In this document: piece by piece, positions 9,529-17,617 of the stretch
How positions within the stretch are numbered: position 1 is the stretch's first letter
Layout: the number at the start of each line of letters is the position of its first letter
Source of the DNA: Faecalibacterium duncaniae
Lineage (GTDB): Bacteria; Bacillota; Clostridia; Oscillospirales; Ruminococcaceae
Assembly: GCF_010509575.1 (NCBI RefSeq)
Contig: NZ_CP048437.1
Location: forward strand, 2,790,001 to 2,854,000
Reading direction: 5' to 3'
Length of the DNA: 64,000 nt
Translations under genes and position numbers: made by a program
The notes under the pieces: generated by a model
Database searches by the model: none
What the model saw: only the letters and a program-made list of their open reading frames with translations
What the model was told of the DNA's origin: nothing

Positions 9529-9874
9529 TGCTTACGCCTCCTGAAAAAATTGATTTTGCCCTAGGCGAGCCGATAAATTGCTCTACACAGTTCCGGGTGT
9601 TCCTCGATTTGGCACTAGAAAAACCGGTGAACCGCTTGGCAGTTCTCCCGGAAATATATTAGCAAATCAAATCCGAACATTGGTTCCGCCCGTTTCGCAG
9701 GTTGCCCCGCCGAGGGAACGTATTCCATCGCTGTCAGTAATTTTTTCGCCCGGTTCTAAGATCGGACATACTCCGCGGAAATAACCCATCACGACTATTG
9801 CCGGATGACAACCTCCCGCATCTACGCATATCGCTGGCCTGCACGACTTGTATCGCACAAGCCCTTTGCAGCCG
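9529..9874 (-). promoter_or_regulatory. Long 5' leader of the S10 operon
   Basis: About 345 nt separate the predicted transcription start (near 9874) from the rpsJ start codon. The stretch holds several GC-rich complementary segments (for example CCCGG/CCGGG pairs between 9600 and 9660 and around 9750) and no convincing gene. Long structured leaders ahead of S10 operons act in autoregulation by L4 in some bacteria. Function here is inferred from position and size only. Confidence 0.5.
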
Positions 9875-9880
9875 AGAGAT

Positions 9881-9909
9881 ATTTTATCACATCTGCGTGC
9901 ATTTGGCAA
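9881..9909 (-). promoter_or_regulatory. Promoter of the S10-spc operon
   Basis: On the minus strand TTGCCA (9904-9909) and TAAAAT (9881-9886) are separated by exactly 17 bp, a good vegetative sigma-factor promoter. It is the best candidate upstream of rpsJ. AT-rich DNA (9910-9965) lies just upstream and may serve as an UP-like element. Confidence 0.75.
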
Positions 9910-10065
9910 GTGTTTTTTCAAAAAAATCGTATTTTTCTTTTTTATTTTCTCTACACGGTCTTTTGGCGCATTTTTTGTGCATTTTGCATACCGCGTTCCA
10001 CGTTTTTGCGTGGAAAACTCCCCCGCCTTTCAGGATGCACCGGAATGGGGCGCTTTATACAAAAA
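9910..10065. other. Intergenic region, no gene seen
   Basis: The stretch between the S10 promoter and the rqcH terminator is T-rich in its first 60 bases and otherwise unremarkable. I see no tRNA, no ORF with an SD, and no repeat. Confidence 0.5.
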
Positions 10066-10107
10066 GACCCTCTCCGTCAGGGCCCACAGGCTTTGACGGA
10101 GAGGGTC
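10066..10107 (-). terminator. Rho-independent terminator of rqcH
   Basis: GACCCTCTCCGTC (10066-10078) pairs perfectly with GACGGAGAGGGTC (10095-10107). Reading on the minus strand, the stem follows the rqcH stop and is followed by TTTTT. Confidence 0.9.
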
Positions 10108-10112
10108 ATTCT

Positions 10113-11870
10113 TTACTTTTTCTGTTTCAGCTGTTCTTCCAGCCCATCCCGGGGAGTGATGTAGACGGTGGTGTACACCTCATACAGAACCATGCCGGGC
10201 TTTGCGCCGTTGGCTTTCCAGATGTTCTTCACCTCGGTGGTGTCCACGGCCACCTTGGCACCGGTCCCGGCCTTGTAGGCGCTGGAATAGATCACGGCCA
10301 GCTCGGCGGCCTCCTGCCGGGTGGTGTCCGGGATATCCTCCCCCCGGCTCATCACGACCACATGGCTGCCGGGAGCCTTCTGGACATGGAACCAGAGATC
10401 CTTGCCCCGGGCGGTGTGGAGGGTCAGCTTGTCGTTCTGGGCATTGTTGCGGCCCACAAGAATTTCAAAGCCGTCGCTGGAGGTAAAGCGCAGGAAGTCG
10501 GCAGGCTTCTGGCGCTTGTCGCGCTGCTTGTAGTATTTCAGGTAGCCCTGACTCTTGAGCTCGGCCCGGATCTCGTTCAGTGCCGCCTCACCGGCGGCGG
10601 TCTCCACCTCATAGAGTACGGTTTCCAGATAAGCGATCTCCTTTTCACCCTCTGCCAACAGGTCTACCAGCATCCGGGCGGCGGTCTGCTTCTTCTTGTA
10701 GTTCTTGAAGAAGTTCTGGGCGTTCTGGCTGGGGCTGAACCGCAGGTCCAGCGGAATGGTCACTTCCTTGCCCTCATCGTACCAGTTGGGCACGGTGATG
10801 CTCTTCATTCCCTTCTGGGCCATGTAGAGGTTGGCCGAGAGCAGCTCCCCGTAGAGCCGCAGCTTCTCGCTCTTGCCGCTGGCGGCCAGCTCCTCCTGCC
10901 GGGCGGCCTGCTTGCGGACCGCACGCTCGTACATGTTGTGCACGGCCTTGTGCAGCTCCTTGCTCTTGGTGCGCAGGCGCTCGGCGCGGTCCTTCTCGGC
11001 ATAGTAGCCCTCGAGCAGGGCGTTGAAGGACGGCCACTCTTTTATAATATAGGTATCGCCGTACTGCAGGGGCCGGAAGAAGGTGAACTCCACCGGCTTG
11101 CCGTCCGGGGCTGTCACGCTGCAGGGACAGCCGCCGTTGTGGTGGAGTTCCTTCAGCTCATCAATGGCGGCCATCAGCTTCCGCTTCTGCGCATCGTCCA
11201 GCTCGTTGGCCAGCAGGTGTTCCCCGTCGAAGGCGCGCCAGGCGGCTTCCCGGCAGACCACCGGGCCGACACCGGCCACGGTCTTGTTCAGAGCATCGGC
11301 CACAGGCAGGTCCCGCTCACAGGCTGCCGCCACGATAGACGCGGCGCTCACCTGCAAAAAGTCAGGGCGGGCCGGTTTGGGCGGAATGGTGTAGGGCAGG
11401 CCCGGCAGCAGCTGCCGGACATCGCTGTCCTCAAAATCCACCCGCTTGAGGGCATCGATGATCTTGCCGTTCTGCACCAGCACCAGATTGGAGTAGCGGC
11501 CCATCAGCTCAGCGCAGAGGATGTCCTGCACCAGGTCACCCATCTCGTTGGTGCACTGGAAGGTAAAGTACACGATGCGGTCACCCGGCTCCATCTGCAC
11601 ATCCAGCAGCTTGCCGCCGGTCAGATGCTTGCGCATCAGCATACAGAAGGAGGGAGGTGTCTCGGGGTTCTCGAAGCTCTCTTCGGTCAAGCAGACCCGG
11701 GCCGAGCCGCTGCGTGCCGAGAGCAGCAGCGCATAGGTCTCGGTGCGGGTGCGCAGGGTCAGCACCAGCTCGTCGCGGGTGGGTTCAAATATTTTTGCGA
11801 TCTTCGCATCGGTCAGGGTCTGTTTCAGCTCCCCAGCCGTCAGCGCCAGCGTCGCGGCATCAAGTGCCAT
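10113..11870 (-). CDS. rqcH: RqcH / NFACT-family ribosome quality-control protein (formerly FbpA-like)
   Basis: Bacterial Rqc2 homologue that binds obstructed 50S subunits carrying peptidyl-tRNA and recruits alanine tRNA to add C-terminal Ala tails. The 585-aa product has the NFACT-N domain (MALDAATLALTAGELKQTL, then ELMGRYSNLVLV and RQLLPGLPY), a coiled-coil middle (about residues 280-420) and the NFACT-R domain with GRNNAQND and DLWFHVQKAPGSHVVV. I start at 11870 because that ATG has an AGGTGA SD and gives the family N-terminus. An upstream in-frame ATG at 11918 adds 16 atypical residues. Monocistronic, with its own terminator. Confidence 0.92.
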   Translation of the reverse strand: MALDAATLALTAGELKQTLTDAKIAKIFEPTRDELVLTLRTRTETYALLLSARSGSARVCLTEESFENPETPPSFCMLMRKHLTGGKLLDVQMEPGDRIVYFTFQCTNEMGDLVQDILCAELMGRYSNLVLVQNGKIIDALKRVDFEDSDVRQLLPGLPYTIPPKPARPDFLQVSAASIVAAACERDLPVADALNKTVAGVGPVVCREAAWRAFDGEHLLANELDDAQKRKLMAAIDELKELHHNGGCPCSVTAPDGKPVEFTFFRPLQYGDTYIIKEWPSFNALLEGYYAEKDRAERLRTKSKELHKAVHNMYERAVRKQAARQEELAASGKSEKLRLYGELLSANLYMAQKGMKSITVPNWYDEGKEVTIPLDLRFSPSQNAQNFFKNYKKKQTAARMLVDLLAEGEKEIAYLETVLYEVETAAGEAALNEIRAELKSQGYLKYYKQRDKRQKPADFLRFTSSDGFEILVGRNNAQNDKLTLHTARGKDLWFHVQKAPGSHVVVMSRGEDIPDTTRQEAAELAVIYSSAYKAGTGAKVAVDTTEVKNIWKANGAKPGMVLYEVYTTVYITPRDGLEEQLKQKK

Positions 11871-11927
11871 CTTATAATCACCTGTTTCTCTGATAGAATC
11901 TCTTATTCGTTTACGCAAAACGCTCCG

Positions 11928-12092
11928 GTTTTGCCAAGGGCTCCCCTACTAGGCAACGACGACGACCGCCGCCAGTGGCGGATGAAGGGAGGAGTTGTTG
12001 GGGCAGCGGCCAGCAGGACACGAGTGTAATACTTTGCACGAAGTGGACGCTGGGAGCCGCAACCCGTATGCTGGCGCAAAGCGCCTGAGAGG
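11928..12092. repeat. Dispersed palindromic repeat, copy 1 (with internal insert)
   Basis: Begins TTTTGCCAAGGGCTCCCCT and ends CTGGCGCAAAGCGCCTGAGAGG, the same outer arms as the copies at 12.9-13.05 kb and 21.4 kb. Here about 120 bp containing GCAACGACGACGACCGCC sit between the arms where other copies have a 3-5 nt loop. No gene is encoded in it. Confidence 0.7.
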
Positions 12093-12104
12093 TTTAATTC
12101 CTTA

Positions 12105-12881
12105 TTATATATAAGTAAACGGATCTCTGTTCTCTCCGCTCACCCGCACCTCCAGCTCCGGGAACGCAGTGCGCAAACGGTCAGCGATGGCGGCACACAC
12201 CGGGAACTCGGTGGCGTAGTGCCCCGCCGCCACCAGCGACAGCCCCAGACGCACGGCATCTATGGCCGCGTGGTGGTTGGCCTCGCCGGTCAGCAGACAG
12301 TCCGCCCCCACGGCAAGGGCATCCTCGAACATACTTCCGCCCGCGCCGCTGATGACCGCCAGCCGCTTTACGGTCCTGCCGGTATCCGCAAACTTGACCT
12401 GCACCGCGGGGCCGCTCCGGGGCCGGTTGCACCGCCCGCCCAGCACAGCCTGCGCCTTGCGGGCCAGCTCCGGCACCGTGATGGGCTCAACCTCACCCAC
12501 CCGGCCGCAGCCATCGGCAAACACTTCCCAGTCCCGCATCCCGAAGATGCCCGCCAGCACCTCGTTCACACCGCCCTCGGCGGCATCCAGATTGGTGTGC
12601 ATACAGATGGCAGAGATGCCCTTTTGCACCAGCTGGAACGATACATCTCGGGGGGTCAGCTTTTTCAGCGGGCTGAAGATGACCGGGTGGTGGGACACGA
12701 TGAGCTCGCAGCCCCCGGCCGCAGCTTCCTCCACCACCTCGGGGGTGATGTCCAGCGTTACCAGCACCCGGGACACCTCACGGCCGCAGTCCACCAGCAG
12801 GCCGGGGTTATCCCAGCTCTCTGCCAGTTCCAGCGGCGCATAGCGCTGCATCTCAGCGTAAATATCATTGGTTGTAGCCAT
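12105..12881 (-). CDS. Nif3-like dinuclear metal-centre protein (DUF34/YqfO family)
   Basis: A 258-aa member of the Nif3/DUF34 family, which forms toroidal hexamers with a two-metal site. The proposed function is GTP cyclohydrolase I-like or metal handling and is unsettled. Metal-ligand motifs are visible: SHHP near residue 63, HTNLD near residue 95, and a C-terminal GHYATEF. Length matches the short form without the inserted PII-like domain. It lies downstream of trmK, a pairing common in Firmicutes. Confidence 0.9.
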   Translation of the reverse strand: MATTNDIYAEMQRYAPLELAESWDNPGLLVDCGREVSRVLVTLDITPEVVEEAAAGGCELIVSHHPVIFSPLKKLTPRDVSFQLVQKGISAICMHTNLDAAEGGVNEVLAGIFGMRDWEVFADGCGRVGEVEPITVPELARKAQAVLGGRCNRPRSGPAVQVKFADTGRTVKRLAVISGAGGSMFEDALAVGADCLLTGEANHHAAIDAVRLGLSLVAAGHYATEFPVCAAIADRLRTAFPELEVRVSGENRDPFTYI

Positions 12882-12907
12882 AAAGCTGTACCTCCGATTT
12901 CAGCAGC

Positions 12908-13048
12908 CTCACCCTCTCCGTCATTGCTGCGCAATGCCACCTCTCCCGAAGGGCGAGGTTTTGACAATCCCCACAAAGTTTCCGGTTTTGCCAAGGGCTC
13001 CCCCTTTGGGGGAGCTGGCGAGCGTCAGCGAGTCTGAGAGGGCGAGCC
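12908..13048. repeat. Dispersed palindromic repeat, copy 2 (two-hairpin composite)
   Basis: Two adjacent hairpin modules. Module A (CCCTCTCCGTCATTGCTG...ACCTCTCCC...GGGCGAGG) is followed by a short TTTCCGGTTT linker. Module B (CCAAGGGCTCCCCC TTT GGGGGAGCTGGCGAGC...GAGTCTGAGAGG) follows. The same two modules appear in mirror order at 14078-14206. Its right end overlaps and encodes the last residues of trmK. Confidence 0.75.
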
Positions 13049-13696
13049 ATCTAACAATTTATCGATCTCCTCTGCCAGCTCCGTCCCATCCGGCACGCCC
13101 AGCCGGAAACGGGGGAGCTTGGCCTTCTGCCAGGCGGCATATCCTGCACCCTCGGGCCATTCGGCTGTTCTGCCGAACAGGCACTCGGTAAAGGTGGGGA
13201 TGCGCACCTCGCCGGTGTACTCGGCGGCCATCACGGCGTACCAGCGGCCCGCCGCCTGCACGGGGCGGTCTGCCGCCAGCGCAAAGCCGTGTTCCCACAG
13301 CCAGCGGCGCAGCTCGCTGTGGCGGGTGGCCGGCACCATCACCAGCCGGGGCCCGCCGACCTGCGACACCCACGGGGCCTGTTCGATGATCTCCCAGGTG
13401 GTCTGTGCCGAAACGCCCGCCAGCACAATGGTACCCACCTCGCCCGCAGACAACACAGAAAGACCGTCGCCGAGCCGAAGCTCAACGCGGTCTTTGCATC
13501 CTGCATGTTCCAGCGTCTGTTCTGCCTTTGCCAGCGGGCCGGGGCGCAGATCAGCCCCGATGACCCGGGGGTATTTCCCCGAGGCCGCCAGCACCGCTGT
13601 CAGCTTGCCGTGGTCACAGCCGATGTCGGCCACCGGCTTGCCCGGCAGCACCAGCTCGGCGGCGGCGGTCAGACGCGCATCCAGTGTGGGGAGCAC
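13025..13696 (-). CDS. trmK: tRNA (adenine22-N1)-methyltransferase TrmK
   Basis: SAM-dependent enzyme that makes m1A22 in tRNA. The 223-aa product has the motif I loop DIGCDHGKL (residues 23-31), GADLRPGP for the ribose-binding acid, and the family segment GTIVLAGVSAQTTWEII. The start is a GTG (13694-13696) directly after the TGA of the DUF1858 gene, so coupling is likely. The last seven residues and the stop codon (GSPSQTR) come from the dispersed repeat, which suggests the repeat inserted at and rewrote the 3' end. Confidence 0.88.
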   Translation of the reverse strand: MLPTLDARLTAAAELVLPGKPVADIGCDHGKLTAVLAASGKYPRVIGADLRPGPLAKAEQTLEHAGCKDRVELRLGDGLSVLSAGEVGTIVLAGVSAQTTWEIIEQAPWVSQVGGPRLVMVPATRHSELRRWLWEHGFALAADRPVQAAGRWYAVMAAEYTGEVRIPTFTECLFGRTAEWPEGAGYAAWQKAKLPRFRLGVPDGTELAEEIDKLLDGSPSQTR

Positions 13697-13951
13697 TCAG
13701 GCCTTCTTGGAAGCCAGATGGGCGTTCAGCTTCTCCAGCAGCTCGTCGCAGTCCACACCGTGGACCTCGCAAGCCTCGGCAATGGTCTCGCCGCGGGAAG
13801 CGGGGCAGCCCAGGCAGTGCATACCGATCTCCATAAAATAGGGAGCGGTGGTCTGATCCATATCCAGAATATCGCCAATGATGGTCTCGCGGGTCACCTG
13901 CATCGTCTTGTTCTCCTCGTTCTTCTTGAGCATATTAAAAATATCAAACAT
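13697..13951 (-). CDS. DUF1858 domain protein
   Basis: An 84-aa cytoplasmic protein. The central region TRETIIGDILDMDQTTAPYFMEIGMHCLGCPASRGETI is the DUF1858 signature, with its two cysteines (MHCLGCP), a domain often found alone or fused to hybrid-cluster and Fe-S proteins; its role is unknown. The ATG at 13951 has an AAAGGA SD 8 nt upstream. An in-frame ATG at 13999 lacks one. Immediately upstream of trmK with no gap. Confidence 0.85.
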   Translation of the reverse strand: MFDIFNMLKKNEENKTMQVTRETIIGDILDMDQTTAPYFMEIGMHCLGCPASRGETIAEACEVHGVDCDELLEKLNAHLASKKA

Positions 13952-14077
13952 GATGGGATTCCTTTCTGTTGTGGGTGTTTTCGTGGTCAAACAGACCATT
14001 CGTATATACTATACCCTATTACTAGGTATTTTTGCAAGACTTCTTACAAATTTTAAGCCTCATCTTTGTACAACCTC

Positions 14078-14206
14078 TCAGTCGAGCTTACGCTCGCCAG
14101 CTCCCCTGGTAGGGGAGCCTCTGACGAAACCGGAAACTTTGCGTGGAATGCCAAGGCCTCCCCTCGTTAGGGGAGGTGGCATTGCGAAGCAATGACGGAG
14201 AGGTTT
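14078..14206. repeat. Dispersed palindromic repeat, copy 3 (mirror of copy 2)
   Basis: Reads CTCTCAGTCGAGCTTACGC... GCTCCCC TGGTA GGGGAGCC, then CCTCCCCTCGTTAGGGGAGG and GCATTGCGAAGCAATGAC...GAGAGG. It carries modules B then A, the inverse of copy 2. It lies between the DUF1858 and zinc-ribbon genes. No coding content. Confidence 0.75.
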
Positions 14207-14229
14207 TGCGTCCTCTTTCCACACAAAAA

Positions 14230-14257
14230 GCCCCCGCCATCTTGCGACAGCGGGGGC
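14230..14257 (-). terminator. Terminator of the zinc-ribbon gene
   Basis: GCCCCCGC (14230-14237) pairs with GCGGGGGC (14250-14257). On the minus strand the stem is followed by TTTTTGTGT. Confidence 0.85.
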
Positions 14258-14283
14258 CAAGCTTCAGATTTAAAAATCAGCGC

Positions 14284-14571
14284 TTAGTTCTGCTTCATAC
14301 GAGCGAAGCAGTCGGAGCAGTAGACCGGACGGTCCTCACGGGGCTGGAAGGGAACCTTGCAAGCCTTGCCGCAAGCTGCGCAGACAGCATCGAACATCTG
14401 GCGCTCACCGCTGTTGCTGCGTGCGCCGCCGTTCTTGCGAGCGTCACGGCAGGGCTTGCAGCGCTGGGGCTGGTTCTCAAAGCCGCGAGATGCGTAGAAC
14501 TCCTGCTCACCAGCAGTCCAAACAAACTCCTTGCCGCAGTCTTTGCAAACTAAAGTCTTGTCTTCGAACAT
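14284..14571 (-). CDS. Zinc-ribbon domain protein
   Basis: A 95-aa cytoplasmic protein with two zinc-binding modules. The first has LVCKDCGKEFVWTAGEQEFY and RCKPCRDARK. The second has VCAACGKACKVPFQ and YCSDCFARM, giving about eight metal-ligand cysteines in four CxxC pairs. This arrangement is the probable zinc-ribbon domain family widespread in Firmicutes. Its function is unknown; nucleic-acid binding is plausible. ATG at 14571 has GAGGAG upstream. A longer frame to 14736 has no SD. Confidence 0.85.
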   Translation of the reverse strand: MFEDKTLVCKDCGKEFVWTAGEQEFYASRGFENQPQRCKPCRDARKNGGARSNSGERQMFDAVCAACGKACKVPFQPREDRPVYCSDCFARMKQN

Positions 14572-14814
14572 AGTAGTATCTCCTCTTTGTTTAGTTCTTG
14601 CCCGCGGAAGGATTGTAACCATACCTTTGGTTTTTAGGGACCATCGCGCTGATCGTAAGCTACCAGGGGCTTGAATGATAGAACATCCTCTGGTTGAGGA
14701 CTTCTCTATTGTACCGTTCTTTTTTTGATTTGTCAACCAAAAAACAAACCTTCGGCTTCATTTTTGTGCATTCGGCCCAATTAGACAGGGTTTGCGCCCC
14801 GGAAAACAGCAAAA

Positions 14815-14845
14815 GGGAACGCGCCCCATCCAGAAGCGCGTTCCC
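14815..14845 (-). terminator. Terminator of ackA
   Basis: GGGAACGCGC (14815-14824) pairs with GCGCGTTCCC (14836-14845), with AAAA on the left and TTTT on the right, so it can work on either strand. It follows ackA by about 40 bp. Confidence 0.88.
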
Positions 14846-14886
14846 CTTTTTATTGCATTGTAAAAACCGCGTAAAATACGAACGGC

Positions 14887-16083
14887 TTACTTCTCGACAA
14901 CTTCCTTGGTGTCGCGGGCGATCATCAGCTCCTCATCGGTAGCAATGACCAGCGTGCGGACCTTTGCGCCCCAGGCAGTGATCTCGCAGACATCGCCCTG
15001 GATATGCTTGTTCTTGTCGGTATCGATGCGGATTCCCAGCCAATCCATGTGGTGGCAGATCTTTGCACGGGCAGCAGCATCATGCTCGCCGATGCCGCCG
15101 GTAAAGACGATGGCATCCACGCCGCCCATGGCGGCAATGTAGCTGCCGATGGTCTTCTTGATCTGGTAGTTCAGCATGTCAGAAGCCAGCTGTGCGCGCT
15201 TGTTGCCTGCAGCAGCTGCCTCCTCCACATCGCGCTTGTCGCTGGAGACACCGGAGATGCCCAGCAGGCCGGACTTCTTGTTCAGGATCTCGTCCAGCTC
15301 GTGGCCGGTGATGTTCAGGGTGTACTTCAGGTAGTTGACTACAGAGGGGTCCAGGTCACCGCAGCGGGTGCCCATCATCAGGCCTGCCAGCGGGGTCATG
15401 CCCATGGAGGTATCCACGACCTTGCCCTGGTCCACAGCAGCAATGGAAGAACCGTTGCCAAGGTGGCAGGTGATCAGCTTCAGGCGCTCAATGGGCTCCT
15501 CCAGGTACTCAGCAGCCTTGTATGCAACATACTTGTGGCTGGTGCCGTGGAAGCCGTAACGGCGGACACCGTACTTCTCATAGTACTCGTAGGGGATGGC
15601 GTACATATAAGCCTTCGGGGGCATGGTGCTGTGGAAAGCGGTATCGAACACAGCGACCATGGGGATGTTGCCGAACACCTTGCGTGCAGCCTCAATGCCC
15701 AGAATGCCTGCGGGGTTGTGCAGGGGGGCCAGGGGGCTCAGCTCCCGGAGGGTATTGATGACTTCATCGGTGATCAGGCAGCTGGCCTTGAACTTCTCGC
15801 CGCCGTGGACAACGCGGTGGCCGATGGCGTTGATCTCGCTGACATCGTTGATGCACTTGCCCTCGCCGGTGGTCATCTTCTTCACGACCTCAGCAAAAGC
15901 CTCGGTGTGGGTGGGGAAGATCGCCGGGGTGGTGGCCTTGTGGCCGTTGGCCTCGTGGGTGATCATGCTGCTTTCCATGCCAATGCGCTCGCACAGGCCC
16001 TTGCACAGCACCTTCTCGCCGTCCATATCGATCAGCTGATACTTCAGGGAAGAAGAGCCGCAGTTAATAACCAGAACTTTCAT
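14887..16083 (-). CDS. ackA: Acetate kinase
   Basis: Converts acetyl phosphate plus ADP to acetate plus ATP (reversible), the last step of fermentative acetate production or the first of acetate uptake. The 398-aa product has the ASKHA-fold signatures MKVLVINCGSSSLKYQLID, GHRVVHGGEKF, FDTAFHSTMP, YGFHGTSHKYV and FTGGIGEHDA. Length is exactly typical. No phosphotransacetylase gene is adjacent. Its promoter overlaps that of the divergent tmcAL gene. Confidence 0.97.
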   Translation of the reverse strand: MKVLVINCGSSSLKYQLIDMDGEKVLCKGLCERIGMESSMITHEANGHKATTPAIFPTHTEAFAEVVKKMTTGEGKCINDVSEINAIGHRVVHGGEKFKASCLITDEVINTLRELSPLAPLHNPAGILGIEAARKVFGNIPMVAVFDTAFHSTMPPKAYMYAIPYEYYEKYGVRRYGFHGTSHKYVAYKAAEYLEEPIERLKLITCHLGNGSSIAAVDQGKVVDTSMGMTPLAGLMMGTRCGDLDPSVVNYLKYTLNITGHELDEILNKKSGLLGISGVSSDKRDVEEAAAAGNKRAQLASDMLNYQIKKTIGSYIAAMGGVDAIVFTGGIGEHDAAARAKICHHMDWLGIRIDTDKNKHIQGDVCEITAWGAKVRTLVIATDEELMIARDTKEVVEK

Positions 16084-16130
16084 CTTCTTGTGCCTCCATA
16101 TTCTTTTCGGTTCGCAGATGCGGACAGAAT

Positions 16131-16159
16131 TTTACAGATTCCTAGAAATATTATATAAT
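16131..16159 (+). promoter_or_regulatory. Promoter of tmcAL
   Basis: TTTACA (16131-16136), 17-bp spacer, TATAAT (16154-16159). It is interleaved with the ackA promoter, so RNA polymerase can probably occupy only one at a time. Confidence 0.78.
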
Positions 16160-16178
16160 AGGTTCCAAGGGTTTTCAA
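16150..16178 (-). promoter_or_regulatory. Promoter of ackA
   Basis: On the minus strand TTGAAA (16173-16178), 17-bp spacer, TATAAT (16150-16155). The -10 shares two bases with the -10 of the opposite promoter at 16131-16159, inside the palindromic ATTATATAAT. Confidence 0.8.
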
Positions 16179-16287
16179 GCCGCAACCGGGCAAAGGGTTC
16201 CACAAAGTATCCATGCTTTTTTGTACACCCTGCCCACAAATGGAAAGAGACACAGGTTATTTCTGTATGAACGATATAAATTTCACA

Positions 16288-17493
16288 ATGTATAAGCTTG
16301 CCGGGATCATTGCCGAATACGATCCCTTCCACAACGGCCACGCCTGGCAGCTGCAGCAGGCAAAGGCACTGGGTGCTCAGCGGGTGGCGGTGGCCATGAG
16401 CTGCGGGCTGACCCAGCGGGGCGCGCTGCCCCTGCTGCCCGAAAGCGTGCGGGTGCAGGCCGCGCTGACCTGCGGGGCCGACCTCGTGTTCGCCCTGCCC
16501 GCTCCTTATGCCTGTTCCGGGGCGGAATGCTTTGCCCGGGCCGGGGTGCAGCTGCTGGCCGCCGCCGGGTGCGACGCTCTGGTGTTCGGAGCCGAGACCC
16601 CGGATGCGGCGCTTCTGATGGAAGCCGCCCGGGTGCTCTCCGGCGCGGAATACCGCACCGCCCTCAAGGCCCGGCTTGCTGCCGGGGCCCGCAGCTTTGC
16701 GGCAGCCCGGCAGGCAGCAGTGGAAGCAGTCTGCCCGGGCACCGGCCTTGCCGCCCTGCTGGACAAGCCCAACAACAATCTGGCCGTGGAATACTGCAAG
16801 GCTATTCTGGAGCTGGGGGCTTCTCTGGTGCCGATCCCCCTGCCCCGGCAGGGTGCCGGTCACGGGCAGGCCCTGACCGAAACAGGGGGGCAGTTTGCCA
16901 GTGCCAGCGCCCTGCGCACGCTCTGGCAGAACGGCGGAGCTAATGCCGCTGCCCCCTATGTTCCGGCGGAAGTCCTGCCGCTCTACCGGGAAGCCTTTGC
17001 CGCCGGGCAGTACACCGATCTTGCGGCCGCCCAGCGCTGTCAGCTGGCGCTTCTGCGCAGCCGGTGCACAGGAACCGCGCCGTTTGCCCAGGTGCGGGGC
17101 ATTTCGGAAGGTCTGGAGCACCGGCTGGAAGCCGCCGTGCGTTCCAGCACCACCCATGCGGAGCTGCTGGATAGCCTGACCACCGTGCGCTATCCACGGG
17201 CACGGATGCGCCGCCTGGCCATGGATGCCGCTCTGGACTATTCTGCCGATGCCTTCCCCGCCCTGCCGCCCTATCTCCACCTGCTGGGGGCGCAGAAGGA
17301 TGCCCTTCCCTTCCTGAAGGCTGCCGCACTGCCGGTGTCCCACTCCCTTGCACGGCTGGCCGAACAGAACACCCCCTGCCGGGCGGTGGTGGATGCACAG
17401 CTGCGGGCCTGTGATTTTGGCGCGCTGTGTCGTAAAAAGCCGGAGCCGATGGGGGGTGTACTTCGTCAAAAAATTATCTTTTTGACGAAATAG
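16288..17493 (+). CDS. tmcAL: tRNA(Met) cytidine acetate ligase TmcAL (YlbM family)
   Basis: Uses ATP and acetate to make N4-acetylcytidine at the wobble position of elongator tRNA(Met). The product is 401 aa from this start. The nucleotidyltransferase motif GIIAEYDPFHNGH lies right at the N-terminus, with DKPNNNLAVEYCKAI and FAQVRGISEGLEHRLEAAV further on, all TmcAL signatures. I chose ATG 16288 because it gives the family N-terminus (MYKLAGIIAEY). In-frame ATGs at 16267 and 16213 are also downstream of the promoter, and 16267 has a weak ACAGG motif, so the start is uncertain. Divergent from ackA, whose product or substrate, acetate, this enzyme uses. Confidence 0.88.
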   Translation: MYKLAGIIAEYDPFHNGHAWQLQQAKALGAQRVAVAMSCGLTQRGALPLLPESVRVQAALTCGADLVFALPAPYACSGAECFARAGVQLLAAAGCDALVFGAETPDAALLMEAARVLSGAEYRTALKARLAAGARSFAAARQAAVEAVCPGTGLAALLDKPNNNLAVEYCKAILELGASLVPIPLPRQGAGHGQALTETGGQFASASALRTLWQNGGANAAAPYVPAEVLPLYREAFAAGQYTDLAAAQRCQLALLRSRCTGTAPFAQVRGISEGLEHRLEAAVRSSTTHAELLDSLTTVRYPRARMRRLAMDAALDYSADAFPALPPYLHLLGAQKDALPFLKAAALPVSHSLARLAEQNTPCRAVVDAQLRACDFGALCRKKPEPMGGVLRQKIIFLTK

Positions 17494-17528
17494 CAAAATT
17501 TTCTCCTGAAATTTTTACATTTCCACAC

Positions 17529-17578
17529 TTGTATCCCGGCAGCAGTTCGGTGTATCATAATGATAGTATTGGATACAA
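17529..17578 (+). promoter_or_regulatory. Promoter with nested palindromes ahead of the NfnB/GltD-like gene
   Basis: TTGTAT (17529-17534) and TATCAT (17553-17558) are 18 bp apart, a weak promoter. TATCATAATGATA (17553-17565) is a perfect 13-bp palindrome over the -10, and TTGTATCC (17529-17536) / GGATACAA (17571-17578) are perfect inverted arms that bracket it. The arrangement suggests repressor binding. Confidence 0.5.
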
Positions 17579-17617
17579 CGAAGCGTCCCCAGCCTGTGGG
17601 ACAAGAGGAGGAACTCC

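Noticed and set aside
9667..9921. 84-aa minus-strand frame within the S10 leader
   Set aside because: No SD at its ATG, it begins upstream of the promoter, and the composition is that of structured RNA. I treat the region as leader.
9798..12029. 743-aa plus-strand frame opposite rqcH
   Set aside because: It is the antisense of a clear NFACT protein; low-complexity and without a start signal.
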